Positions 8,652 through 16,650 of a stretch of 39,914 nt of DNA are shown here, piece after piece. The translations under genes were made by a program, and so were the position numbers. Each line of letters starts with the position of its first letter. The first letter of the stretch is position 1. This DNA comes from an uncultured Clostridia bacterium (GTDB taxonomy: Bacteria > Bacillota > Clostridia > Christensenellales > Aristaeellaceae). The stretch covers positions 1-39,914 of the forward strand of contig CAKTTL010000017.1 in assembly GCA_934615235.1 (NCBI GenBank). Direction: 5' to 3'. The notes below the pieces were generated by a model. It ran no database searches. It saw only the letters and a list, made by a program, of their open reading frames with translations, and was not told where the DNA came from.

Positions 8652-10022
8652 ATGAAATATGACGTCATCATTGTGGGCGCGGGCCCCGGAGGAATTTACA
8701 CCGCCTATGAACTGATCAAGCGCCGCGAAGGGCTGAAAGTCGCCGTCTTTGAAGCCGGTCATTCGCTTGAAAAGCGGCACTGCCCCATCGACGGGGACAA
8801 GATCAAGACCTGCATCAAATGCAAGAGCTGCTCGATTATGAGCGGTTTCGGCGGCGCGGGCGCGTTTTCCGATGGCAAATATAATATCACCAACGCGTTC
8901 GGCGGCACGCTGTACGAATACGTCGGCAAAAAGCAGGCGCTCGACCTGATGCATTACGTGGACGAGATCAACCTCGAACACGGCGGCGCGGGCACGAAGC
9001 TGTACAGCACCGCGGGCACGCAGTTCAAAAAGATCTGCATTCAGAACAAGCTGAACCTGCTGGACGCGTCCGTGCGCCATCTCGGCACGGATATCAACTA
9101 CGTCGTCCTGCAGAACCTCTACGATTTTCTGCGCGACAAGGTGGATTTCTACTTTGACACGCCCGTTTCCGGCATCCGCGTGATCAAGAGCGGCTATCGC
9201 ATCGTCTGCGAAAAAGGCGAATACGACTGCAAGGAGTGCGTCGTATCCGTTGGCCGCAGCGGCAGCAAGTGGATGGAAACGGTATGCCGCGAGCTGAATA
9301 TCGGCACGAAATCGAACCGCGTGGATATCGGTGTGCGCGTGGAGCTGCCCGCCGTCGTCTTCTCGCACCTGACGGACGAGCTTTATGAAAGCAAAATCGT
9401 CTACCGCACCGAAAAATTCGAGGACAACGTCCGCACGTTCTGCATGAACCCCTACGGCATCGTCGTCAACGAAAACACCAACGGCATCGTCACCGTCAAC
9501 GGCCACAGCTACGAGGACAAATCCAAGCAGACCGAAAACACGAACTTCGCGCTGCTCGTCAGCAAGCATTTCTCCGAGCCGTTTAAGGATTCCAACGGCT
9601 ACGGCGAGAGCATCGCGCGGCTTTCGAACATGCTCGGCGGCGGCGTAATCGTGCAGCGCTTCGGCGATCTCGTGCGCGGCCGGCGCAGCAACACCAAGCG
9701 CATCGAGGAAGGTCTCGTCATGCCCACGCTGGCGGCTACGCCGGGCGATCTGAGCCTGGTGCTGCCCAAGCGTATCCTCGACGGCATCATCGAAATGATC
9801 TACGCCCTCGACCGCATCGCCCCCGGCACGGCCAACGACGATACGCTTCTTTACGGCGTGGAAGTAAAGTTCTACAACATGGAAGTGGCCGTCAACGAAA
9901 ACCTTGAAACCGACCATCCCGGTCTGTACATCATCGGCGACGGCAGCGGCATCACGCATTCGCTCTCGCACGCTTCCGCCAGCGGCGTTTACGTCGCGCG
10001 CAAAATCGCGGAAAAGGAATAA
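8652..10022 (+). CDS. NAD(P)/FAD-dependent oxidoreductase (COG2509-like)
   Basis: 456 residues. The N-terminus VIIVGAGPGGIYTAYEL is the Rossmann dinucleotide-binding fingerprint (GxGxxG at 9-14), with the acidic end of strand 2 at FEAG. The C-terminal GLYIIGDGSGITHSLSHASASG is the second FAD-contact motif. A cysteine cluster, CIKCKSC (Cys54, Cys57, Cys60), follows KRHCPIDG near residue 44 and is typical of this uncharacterised dehydrogenase family; it might be redox-active or bind a metal. The substrate is unknown. It is transcribed alone between its own promoter and a terminator at 10037-10070. A GGAAAGG lies upstream of the ATG. Confidence 0.85.
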   Translation: MKYDVIIVGAGPGGIYTAYELIKRREGLKVAVFEAGHSLEKRHCPIDGDKIKTCIKCKSCSIMSGFGGAGAFSDGKYNITNAFGGTLYEYVGKKQALDLMHYVDEINLEHGGAGTKLYSTAGTQFKKICIQNKLNLLDASVRHLGTDINYVVLQNLYDFLRDKVDFYFDTPVSGIRVIKSGYRIVCEKGEYDCKECVVSVGRSGSKWMETVCRELNIGTKSNRVDIGVRVELPAVVFSHLTDELYESKIVYRTEKFEDNVRTFCMNPYGIVVNENTNGIVTVNGHSYEDKSKQTENTNFALLVSKHFSEPFKDSNGYGESIARLSNMLGGGVIVQRFGDLVRGRRSNTKRIEEGLVMPTLAATPGDLSLVLPKRILDGIIEMIYALDRIAPGTANDDTLLYGVEVKFYNMEVAVNENLETDHPGLYIIGDGSGITHSLSHASASGVYVARKIAEKE

Positions 10023-10036
10023 ACGCGGATTTCCCG

Positions 10037-10070
10037 CCCCGCGCGTTTTCAGAGCAAAGCGCGCGGGGCT
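10037..10070 (+). terminator. Terminator after the flavoprotein gene
   Basis: A 10-bp GC stem (10037-10046 with 10061-10070) with a 14-base loop is followed by TTTCGCTTTCCTT. It is 15 bases past the stop codon. Confidence 0.75.
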
Positions 10071-10080
10071 TTCGCTTTCC

Positions 10081-10109
10081 TTGACAACATACCGGCATCA
10101 TGTTATACT
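10081..10109 (+). promoter_or_regulatory. Strong promoter of the CNNM pair
   Basis: A consensus TTGACA (10081-10086) and TATACT (10104-10109) are separated by 17 bases. The start would be near 10116, leaving a leader of about 45 bases in which AGGAG lies at 10143-10147. Confidence 0.85.
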
Positions 10110-10161
10110 GTAGAAACATATTATTGGCGAAAGCCTCTTATTAGGAGTGTGAAAGTCCATA

Positions 10162-11451
10162 ATGGACGCAGGCAGTCGATTAATGCTTCTCTTCGTTTTC
10201 GTCTTTCTCGCGTTTGCGGCGTATTTCGCCGTGGCGGAAACGGCCTTCGCCTCTGTCTCCCGCACGAAGCTGAAAGTTCGGCAGGAGCGCGGCGAGGCGA
10301 AAGCAAAAAAGGCCCTTTACATACTCGACAACTTTGATCGCGCCATTTCCACGATCCTCATCGGCACCAACATCGCCCATATTTCCGTCGGTTCTCTCAC
10401 GACGATTATCGTAACGCGCACGTGGGGTCTTTCCCTTGTCGCAATCGGTACGATCGTGACGACGATCTGCGTGTTTTTTCTCGGTGAAATGCTGCCCAAA
10501 AGCATCGCAAAGAAATACAGCGAGCCGCTCGCCCTGCAGACGGCCGGTTTGCTGTGCTTTTTTATGACCGTTTTCGGGCCGGTTTCGAAGCTGCTTACCG
10601 CCATCGGCAACGCGGCCGCGAAGCATTTCCACGGCGAAAACGAAGTCTCCGTAACCGAAGACGAGCTGTACGACATCATCGAGGACATGACGGACGAGGG
10701 CACCCTCGCCACCGACCAGGGCGAACTGATGAGCTCGGCGCTGGAGTTTTCCGAACTGACGGTTGAAACCGTGCTCACCTCGCGCGTGGACATGGCTGCC
10801 ATCGACGTTTCCTGGGACGCGGCGCGCGTGATCGATTTTATTAAAAAGCAGAATCACAGCCGCCTGCCGGTCTATGAGGACAACGTCGACCATATCGTCG
10901 GCGTGCTGCAGATTCGCAAATACATCAAGGCCTGGCTGCACGACAGCGAAAAGACCGACCTGCGCGCGCTGCTGGACGAGGCGTACTTCGTGCATCAGAG
11001 CACGAAAATCAACGAGCTTCTGCCCGTGATGAGCGAGCGCAAGCAGAATATCGCCATCGTCACCGATAACTACGGCGGCACGCTCGGCCTAGTAACGGTC
11101 GAGGATATCGTCGAAGAGCTCGTGGGCGAAATCTGGGATGAAGACGACGTGGTTGAAGAGAGCTTCGTGCCGCTGGGCGGCGGCCGCTACGAAGTAGACG
11201 CCGATCTGACCGTCGGCGAAGTATTCGACAAGCTCGATCTGGAAATCCCGGACGACGACGAGAATATCGAGCACAAGCTGATGGGCGAGTGGGCTTACGA
11301 GCAGTTCGACCACATCCCCAGCGAGCGCGACCAGTTCGCCTACGACGGGCTGGATGTTACCGTATCCAAGATGCGTCAGCATCGCATATTAAAACTCGTC
11401 TGCCATCCGACGGCCAAGCCGGAAGAAACGAAGGGAGGCGATGAGGCGTGA
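10162..11451 (+). CDS. CNNM/CorC-type membrane transporter or regulator, first paralogue
   Basis: 429 residues: an N-terminal DUF21/CNNM membrane domain (about 8-170, containing AVAETAFASVSRTKL and GEMLPKSIAKKY), a CBS pair (about 195-325), and a C-terminal CorC_HlyC domain (about 340-415, DDVVEES...GRYEVDADLTVGEV). The family exports or regulates Mg2+ or Co2+ and was formerly annotated as hemolysin C. The ATG at 10162 is used; the AGGAG is 14 bases away, longer than usual, and Met at 10183 is an alternative without a ribosome site. The stop overlaps the next start as GTGA, so the two paralogues are co-translated. Confidence 0.9.
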   Translation: MDAGSRLMLLFVFVFLAFAAYFAVAETAFASVSRTKLKVRQERGEAKAKKALYILDNFDRAISTILIGTNIAHISVGSLTTIIVTRTWGLSLVAIGTIVTTICVFFLGEMLPKSIAKKYSEPLALQTAGLLCFFMTVFGPVSKLLTAIGNAAAKHFHGENEVSVTEDELYDIIEDMTDEGTLATDQGELMSSALEFSELTVETVLTSRVDMAAIDVSWDAARVIDFIKKQNHSRLPVYEDNVDHIVGVLQIRKYIKAWLHDSEKTDLRALLDEAYFVHQSTKINELLPVMSERKQNIAIVTDNYGGTLGLVTVEDIVEELVGEIWDEDDVVEESFVPLGGGRYEVDADLTVGEVFDKLDLEIPDDDENIEHKLMGEWAYEQFDHIPSERDQFAYDGLDVTVSKMRQHRILKLVCHPTAKPEETKGGDEA

Positions 11452-12752
11452 GCATCCCGCTGTATTTTGCGTGTATCGTGGTGCTGATCATGTTCTCCGC
11501 GTTCTTCTCCGCGTCGGAGATGAGCTTCTCCTCCGCCAACCGCATGCGGCTTGAATCCGCCGCGGAGGACGGTTCTCGCGCGGCAAAGATGGCGCTGTAT
11601 ATTCTCGACCATTTCGATAATTCGCTTTCGGCGATTCTCATCGGCAACAACCTGGTCAATATCGGCATGAGCTCGCTTGCGTCGGTGCTCGTGCTGCTGC
11701 TGACGGGCAGCGACAAATGGACCTGGCTGGCCACGATCCTCATCACGATTCTGGTCATCATCTTCGGCGAAACGATGCCGAAAATTGTCGCCAAGAAAAA
11801 CGCGACGAACCTTGCGCTCAAGTTTTCCGGTATCATCCGCTTCCTCTCGATCGTTCTCACGCCCGTAATCTGGGTGGTCGTTACGCTGATCCGGCTGATT
11901 ACGGCGCCGCTTCGCGGCACGCAGGACGACAGCAGCGAAGCCGCCGTAGAAGAGCTGCAGTCCATCATCGAAACCGCCGAGGACGAGGACGTCATCGACG
12001 AAGACCGTTCGGAGCTTTTGCAGGCCGCGCTCGATTTCAAGGATATCAGCGCGAGCGAAGCAATGACCGCGCGCGTGGACGTCGTGGCGATCAACATCGA
12101 GGACGAATGGGAAGATATTCTCAAAACGATTGAAAACAGCACCTATTCCCGTCTGCCGGTCTATGAAGGCAGTCTCGACAACGTGCTGGGTTTCCTCTAC
12201 CTCAACCGTTTCCTCAAGGCAATGACGGAAGATCCGCATCCGGATATCCGCAAGCACCTCATCGAGCCGTTCTACGTTTACAAGACCATCAAGCTCCCCC
12301 GCGTGCTGGAAGATTTGAAGCGCGCGAAGAAGCATCTGGCCATCGTAACGGACGAATACGGCGGCACGCTGGGCGTCATCTCAATGGAAGACGTGCTCGA
12401 GCAGATCGTCGGCGATATCTGGGATGAAAACGACGTGGTCGAAGAAGAAGTGGTGGAAAAGGCCGAAGGCGAATACGAGCTGGACGGCGATATGACCATC
12501 GCAGATTTTCTCGAGCTGATCGGCCGCAACGAAGAAACCTTCGATTGCGAGAGCGAAACCGTCGGCGGCTGGACGCTGGAGATGTTCGGCGGCTTTCCAA
12601 AGGAGGGCGACAGCTTCACCTTCGAAGATCTGACCGTTACGGTGCTCAAGATGGACGGCCTGCGCGTGGAGCGCGTGCTGGTCAAGAAAAATCCGCCGGA
12701 AGAGACGGCGGACAAGGAAAAGGAAAAAGACAGGGATAAGGACAAGGAATAA
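11448..12752 (+). CDS. CNNM/CorC-type membrane transporter or regulator, second paralogue
   Basis: 434 residues with the same architecture as the upstream gene: DUF21 membrane domain (SASEMSFSSANRMRL, GETMPKIVAKKN), CBS pair with IVTDEYGGTLGVISMEDVLEQIVGDIWDE, and a CorC_HlyC domain. It starts at GTG 11448 inside the preceding stop. The last 20 residues are very charged (a run of Lys, Glu and Asp after EETADKE), an unusual tail absent from the first copy. Tandem duplication followed by divergence is likely, and the two may form a heterodimer. A strong terminator follows. Confidence 0.9.
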   Translation: MSIPLYFACIVVLIMFSAFFSASEMSFSSANRMRLESAAEDGSRAAKMALYILDHFDNSLSAILIGNNLVNIGMSSLASVLVLLLTGSDKWTWLATILITILVIIFGETMPKIVAKKNATNLALKFSGIIRFLSIVLTPVIWVVVTLIRLITAPLRGTQDDSSEAAVEELQSIIETAEDEDVIDEDRSELLQAALDFKDISASEAMTARVDVVAINIEDEWEDILKTIENSTYSRLPVYEGSLDNVLGFLYLNRFLKAMTEDPHPDIRKHLIEPFYVYKTIKLPRVLEDLKRAKKHLAIVTDEYGGTLGVISMEDVLEQIVGDIWDENDVVEEEVVEKAEGEYELDGDMTIADFLELIGRNEETFDCESETVGGWTLEMFGGFPKEGDSFTFEDLTVTVLKMDGLRVERVLVKKNPPEETADKEKEKDRDKDKE

Positions 12753-12760
12753 CGCATCCC

Positions 12761-12796
12761 GAACGCGGCCGAAAACATGCGGCCGCGTTCTTTTTT
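12761..12796 (+). terminator. Terminator after the CNNM pair
   Basis: A perfect 11-bp stem (12761-12771 with 12780-12790) with an 8-base loop is followed by six T residues (12791-12796): a classic intrinsic terminator. Confidence 0.92.
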
Positions 12797-12797
12797 C

Positions 12798-12826
12798 TTT
12801 ACACGAAAGGAAAAAAACTGTAAAAT
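12798..12826 (+). promoter_or_regulatory. Promoter of the DUF1508 gene
   Basis: TTTACA (12798-12803) and TAAAAT (12821-12826) are 17 bases apart, immediately after the terminator's T-run and 37 bases before the ATG. Confidence 0.75.
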
Positions 12827-12863
12827 AAAGGGCAGAAACCACCAAACGAAAAGGAGCGCAATT

Positions 12864-13238
12864 ATGGGTAAGTTTGTTGTCAAAACCGTCAAAACGGGAT
12901 TCATGTTCAACCTCAAGGCCGGTAACGGCGAAATCATCGCCACGAGCGAGGTATACACCTCTGAAGCCGCGTGCATGAGCGGAATCGAATCCGTCCGCAA
13001 GAACGCGCCGATCGCCAATCTCGAAGATCAGACCGTAGCCGCGCCCGCCGCGGCGGCGAACCCCAAGTTCGAAGTTTATACCGATAAGGCCGGCGAGTTC
13101 CGCTTCCGCCTGAAAGCGCGCAACGGCGAAATCATCGCCGCCTCGGAAGGCTATACGGCGAAGGCCTCCTGCCTGAACGGCGTCGAGTCCGTCCGCAAGA
13201 ACGCCGCCGACGCGCAGGTTGAAAAGCTCGACGCGTAA
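12864..13238 (+). CDS. DUF1508 (YegP-type) two-repeat protein
   Basis: 124 residues made of two DUF1508 repeats: FMFNLKAGNGEIIATSEVYTS...GIESVRKNA (about 12-48) and FRFRLKARNGEIIAASEGYTA...GVESVRKNA (about 77-113). They are joined by an alanine-rich linker. The family is widespread, small and without an established biochemical role. The start is set by AAGGAG 8 bases before the ATG. It has its own promoter and is followed closely by an acetyltransferase gene 14 bases downstream, so the two are probably on one transcript. Confidence 0.88.
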   Translation: MGKFVVKTVKTGFMFNLKAGNGEIIATSEVYTSEAACMSGIESVRKNAPIANLEDQTVAAPAAAANPKFEVYTDKAGEFRFRLKARNGEIIAASEGYTAKASCLNGVESVRKNAADAQVEKLDA

Positions 13239-13252
13239 GCGGAGAAAACGCA

Positions 13253-14050
13253 ATGATCACATCCTATGCGACGGGCGCAGATTTCTGGGCCGCGAACCGC
13301 GCTTTTCTGGAAACGAATCCTTACCTCTCCGTCTTTTTCAAGCTGGATTTTCCCCTGCTTGTCGCGGCCGACGAGGTTAACTACGCGCTGCGATGCGAGC
13401 AGGACGAAAAAACGCTGCTCGCGCTGAAGGTCGAGCCGTACAATCTGCTGTGGTTCGGCGACGCGCAATGCGCGCCGGAGCTGCTGGATTTCATCCTATC
13501 AGGCGGATACGAGCTGAAGAATTACCTGTGCGAATCGCACCTCGGCGATACGCTGGCAGGTCTTCTTCAGGCGCGCTGCGCCGTCCGCTATGAAGAAGCG
13601 CTCGCGATGGATTTCATGGAAGCGACGCAGGAAACCGAGCCTTCCTCGCCCGACGTAGTTCGCGCCACGGAAGACGATCTCGACGAAATCTTCGAATGCG
13701 CAAAGCGCTTCGTCGTCGATTGCGGGCTGCTGGATTCAATCAGCCGCGAGCGGCTGAAAAAGTCGCTCAGCGCTTTCCGTCTGATCCGCGAAAACGGACA
13801 TATCGCCAGCATGGCAAGCCTGTCGCCCGGCACGGACGCGGACATGCGGATCGGATACGTCTACACGCCCAACGCGTATCGCGGCAGAGGATACGCCCGC
13901 AAGGTCGTCAACTCGCTGAAAAATGAAATTCTTGCCTCCGGCAAGATCGCGACGCTGAACGTCGACCGGAAAAATCCCATATCGAATCACCTGTATTCGT
14001 CGCTCGGCTTCAAGCGCGTGTTTTCCCAGGGCGAATACAGAAAATGCTGA
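13253..14050 (+). CDS. GNAT-family N-acetyltransferase with extra N-terminal domain
   Basis: 265 residues. The C-terminal half (about 130-265) is a GNAT domain: MRIGYVYTPNAYRGRGYARKVVNSL carries the R-G-x-G-x-A acetyl-CoA loop, followed by LNVDRKNPISNHLYSSLGFKRV. The N-terminal half (1-125) looks like a decayed or alternative GNAT lobe, as in tandem-GNAT proteins. The acceptor is unknown. Spacing to the neighbours is 14 and 13 bases, so it belongs to the DUF1508-GNAT-GNAT transcript. Confidence 0.85.
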   Translation: MITSYATGADFWAANRAFLETNPYLSVFFKLDFPLLVAADEVNYALRCEQDEKTLLALKVEPYNLLWFGDAQCAPELLDFILSGGYELKNYLCESHLGDTLAGLLQARCAVRYEEALAMDFMEATQETEPSSPDVVRATEDDLDEIFECAKRFVVDCGLLDSISRERLKKSLSAFRLIRENGHIASMASLSPGTDADMRIGYVYTPNAYRGRGYARKVVNSLKNEILASGKIATLNVDRKNPISNHLYSSLGFKRVFSQGEYRKC

Positions 14051-14063
14051 CGGAGCAAAGGCC

Positions 14064-14570
14064 ATGTTGAAACTTGTCAGGCTTGAGCCGAAATATCGCC
14101 CGCTGCTGAACGAAATGATGGACGAATGGACCGCGTCAGGCGAAGAGATCATCCCCTGGTCCATTCGCAAGTGCGACTATCGCGACTTTGACCGCTATCT
14201 CGCCGGTCTGGAGGTTCGCGAGCCGTCCGGAACACTCGTTCCGGACTCCTCCTTTTTCTGTCTGGACACGGACAGAAACCGCTTTATCGGCGCGGTGAAC
14301 CTCCGGCACCGGTTAAACGATTCGCTGCTTCTCAGCGGCGGACATATCGGGGACGGAATCCGTCCCAGCGAACGCGGGAAAGGGTTCGGCACGAAGATGA
14401 TCGCCCTCGCGCTCGAGGAATGCAGCCGGCTGGGCATTAAAAGGGTGCTGATGTGCTGCAACCGCGATAACGCCGCTTCCGCCAGAACCATCGTCAAAAA
14501 CGGCGGCGTACTCGAAAACGAGATTCTCGAGGACGGCGTGCCCGTTCAGCGCTACTGGATTGAAAAATAG
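14064..14570 (+). CDS. GNAT-family N-acetyltransferase (COG3981-like)
   Basis: 168 residues, a single GNAT domain. GDGIRPSERGKGFGTKMIALALEE is the acetyl-CoA binding motif, and CNRDNAASARTIVKNGGVLENE is typical of the predicted acetyltransferase group COG3981. The substrate is unknown. It is the last gene of the transcript, ending at a hairpin shared with the convergent gene. Confidence 0.87.
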   Translation: MLKLVRLEPKYRPLLNEMMDEWTASGEEIIPWSIRKCDYRDFDRYLAGLEVREPSGTLVPDSSFFCLDTDRNRFIGAVNLRHRLNDSLLLSGGHIGDGIRPSERGKGFGTKMIALALEECSRLGIKRVLMCCNRDNAASARTIVKNGGVLENEILEDGVPVQRYWIEK

Positions 14571-14572
14571 CA

Positions 14573-14604
14573 AAAGTCTCCGCAGGCGTTCCTGCGGAGG
14601 CTTT
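14573..14604. terminator. Bidirectional terminator between convergent genes
   Basis: The core stem is 14578-14586 with 14591-14599 (9 bp, loop CGTT). It extends through one G-U pair to AAAG/CTTT, about 14 bp in all. T-rich flanks lie on both strands (CTTTGTC on plus, CTTTTGCTATTTTTC on minus), so it can serve both converging genes. Confidence 0.85.
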
Positions 14605-14605
14605 G

Positions 14606-15244
14606 TCATTCCAGCCCGTTGATTCGTTCGGTCAGCTTTTCAGCAAACCTGCCGATGTGCACGCCGTCAATCAGGCGGTGATTCACTTCAACGGATATCC
14701 CCAGTTCCAGCCGTTCGCCGTTGCGGACATACCTGCCCCACGCGATATGCGGCACAGAATCCTCCGCGGCGCCCTGCGCCGCAAAATTCCGCACGTTCGT
14801 CACGGACGTAACGTCCATCCACGGCAGACAGGAGAAGTAGATCAGCGCGTCCGTTTCCGCGTCCTGTTCGAGAAACGCGATCTACGCCGCGCTGCGCGCC
14901 TTCGCCGCCGCGTTGAATTCCGCAAGCGTGCCTTCGCACGGCATCGTCACGATGTAAAAACAATCGCCGCCCTTTTTCATGTCGGTAAAGCTCGGCGCGC
15001 GGCCGTCAAGCCTGTAAACCTCCCCGCCGCGAATCGTATAGCGGAATGCGTCCGTTTCATTGATCGCCTGCGTGCACAACCAGATCAGCGAATAATAAAA
15101 CGAAAGCCTGTTTCGCTTCGCATATTCATGCAGCTTCGTCACGTCCTGCCGAAATGTAACGGCGTAAAACGGGTTGGAAACGCCGCTGAAAAAAGAATAA
15201 ATTTCCCGCCGGCTCCAGCTCCCCATGTCAATTTTCCACTCCAT
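14606..15244 (-). pseudogene. Chloramphenicol-acetyltransferase-like gene with one in-frame amber stop
   Basis: The frame reads as one type A CAT-fold protein of about 212 residues, interrupted by a single TAG at 14882-14884 (after KARSAA). Both halves are in the same frame and match the family: the N-half has NPFYAVTFRQDVTKLHEYAKR, and the C-half has VPHIAWGRY and VNHRLIDGVHIGRF, retaining the catalytic HxxxDG histidine. No frameshift is seen. A C-to-T change turning CAG (Gln) into TAG would explain it. Read as is, it makes a 120-residue protein without its active site. It could be a fresh pseudogene, a sequencing error, or amber readthrough. I took Met at 15244 as start; a longer frame from 15307 lacks family similarity. 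Confidence 0.82.
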
Positions 15245-15277
15245 AGCGCGTCCCGCCCTTTTCTTTTGATAAGCCTC

Positions 15278-15307
15278 AGTGTAGCAGAAAGGGCGGAAGA
15301 TCGTCAA
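15278..15307 (-). promoter_or_regulatory. Promoter of the CAT-like gene
   Basis: On the minus strand TTGACG (15302-15307) and TACACT (15278-15283) are 18 bases apart. The -35 overlaps the aspartokinase stop codon. The flanking CCGCCCTTT/AAAGGGCGG dyad (about 15252-15296) may also help end the aspartokinase mRNA. Confidence 0.5.
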
Positions 15308-16578
15308 TCCTCAAACACGCCGCGATACGCCGCGCGCACAGCCAGTTCGAAATCCGCGTCGTCCACGCCGAAGAGCAGCGTTCTCCCGCCGGGCGCGCGT
15401 TCAATCAGCCGTACGGGAACTCCCTGCCGCGCAAGCGCGGCGAACACACGCGCGAAGCTTTCGCTTTCCCGCATCTCTCCCACCACGGCCACAAGCGCCA
15501 GCGGCGCGCCGACAGCAACGCTATCCGCCTCAAGCGCGTCCAGCAGCGCGCGAATGACGGCCTGCTCCTTCCCTTCCAGCGCCGTCCGCGGCGCGAGTAT
15601 GCAAAGCGAATCCACGCCGCCGATCGTCCGCTCGACGGGCGTTTCGAATCGCTCCATCACCTCCAGCGCCTTGCGCGCAAACGCGGCGTCGGCGCGCAGG
15701 AGCGTCTTTTCAATCGTCACCGGGATAAACCCTTTGCGCCCCGCGACGCCGGCCGGCCCTCGCGCCGCTTCCTGCACCGGCTGAATGAGCGTGCCCGGCT
15801 TTTCCGGCTCGAGCGTCGAGCGGATCGCGATGGGAATCCCCGCCTCGCGCACGGGGAACACCGCCTCCTCCTGCAGGACAGTCGCGCCCATGGCCGACAA
15901 CTCGCGCAGCTGACGATAATCGAGGCTCGCCGCTACGCGCGCCTGCGGCACGACGCGCGGATCGGCCGCGTGTACGCCGGGCACGTCGGTCCAGTTTTCG
16001 TAAAGCTCCGCATCCAGCGCCGCCGCCGCGATTGCGCCGGTAATATCCGACCCGCCGCGCGGGAAGGTGCGGATTTCGCCTTCCGCCGTCACGCCGTAAA
16101 ACCCCGGCAGCACAACCCCGCCCTGCCGCGGCGTCGCCGCGCAGAGCGCCGCGCGCGTGGCGCGCATGTCGCAGCGGCCGTCCGCGCCGAAGAAAACGCC
16201 CTCCGCCGCGTCCAGAAATTTCCAGCCGAGCAGCGCCGCAAGCAGCAGCCCGCTCAAATACTCGCCGCGGCTGAGCGTCCAATCGCGGCTTTCCTGCGCA
16301 AGCCGCGCCTGCGTCTCCTCGAGCGCATCGTCGAGCAGCCGCGGGAACCCGATTCCCGCCGCGATCTCGCGCATCCGCTCGCGCACGGGCGCAAACGAAG
16401 CGCCCTCCGCATGGCACGCGAGCAGCAGATCCGTCACCTTCGTATCGGCGGCAAACCGCTTTCCCGGCGCGCTCGGCACGACCACGCGCCGTCGCGCGTC
16501 CTTTTTCAAAATCTCAACGACGCGAAAAAAACGGGCGGCGTCGCACAGCGACGTCCCGCCAAATTTGCACACAATCAC
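15304..16578 (-). CDS. lysC: Aspartate kinase
   Basis: About 424 residues. Aspartokinase phosphorylates aspartate as the first step to lysine, threonine and methionine. The amino-acid kinase domain starts VIVCKFGGTSL and contains FPRGGSDITGAIAAAALDAELYENWTDVPGVHAADPR, the family's nucleotide and aspartate sites. Two C-terminal ACT domains (about 285-420) provide feedback control. I chose the GTG at 16578 because AAAGGGG lies 8 bases upstream and family members begin at this point. An ATG at 16644 would add 22 residues but has no ribosome site. It lies downstream of the winged-helix gene, probably on the same transcript. Confidence 0.9.
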   Translation of the reverse strand: MIVCKFGGTSLCDAARFFRVVEILKKDARRRVVVPSAPGKRFAADTKVTDLLLACHAEGASFAPVRERMREIAAGIGFPRLLDDALEETQARLAQESRDWTLSRGEYLSGLLLAALLGWKFLDAAEGVFFGADGRCDMRATRAALCAATPRQGGVVLPGFYGVTAEGEIRTFPRGGSDITGAIAAAALDAELYENWTDVPGVHAADPRVVPQARVAASLDYRQLRELSAMGATVLQEEAVFPVREAGIPIAIRSTLEPEKPGTLIQPVQEAARGPAGVAGRKGFIPVTIEKTLLRADAAFARKALEVMERFETPVERTIGGVDSLCILAPRTALEGKEQAVIRALLDALEADSVAVGAPLALVAVVGEMRESESFARVFAALARQGVPVRLIERAPGGRTLLFGVDDADFELAVRAAYRGVFED

Positions 16579-16650
16579 GGGCCGCGCCCCTTTCCAATTC
16601 AGCCTTTGCTGCAAGGCTATGCTTTGCAAAAGGGCGGCGTGCATATACCG

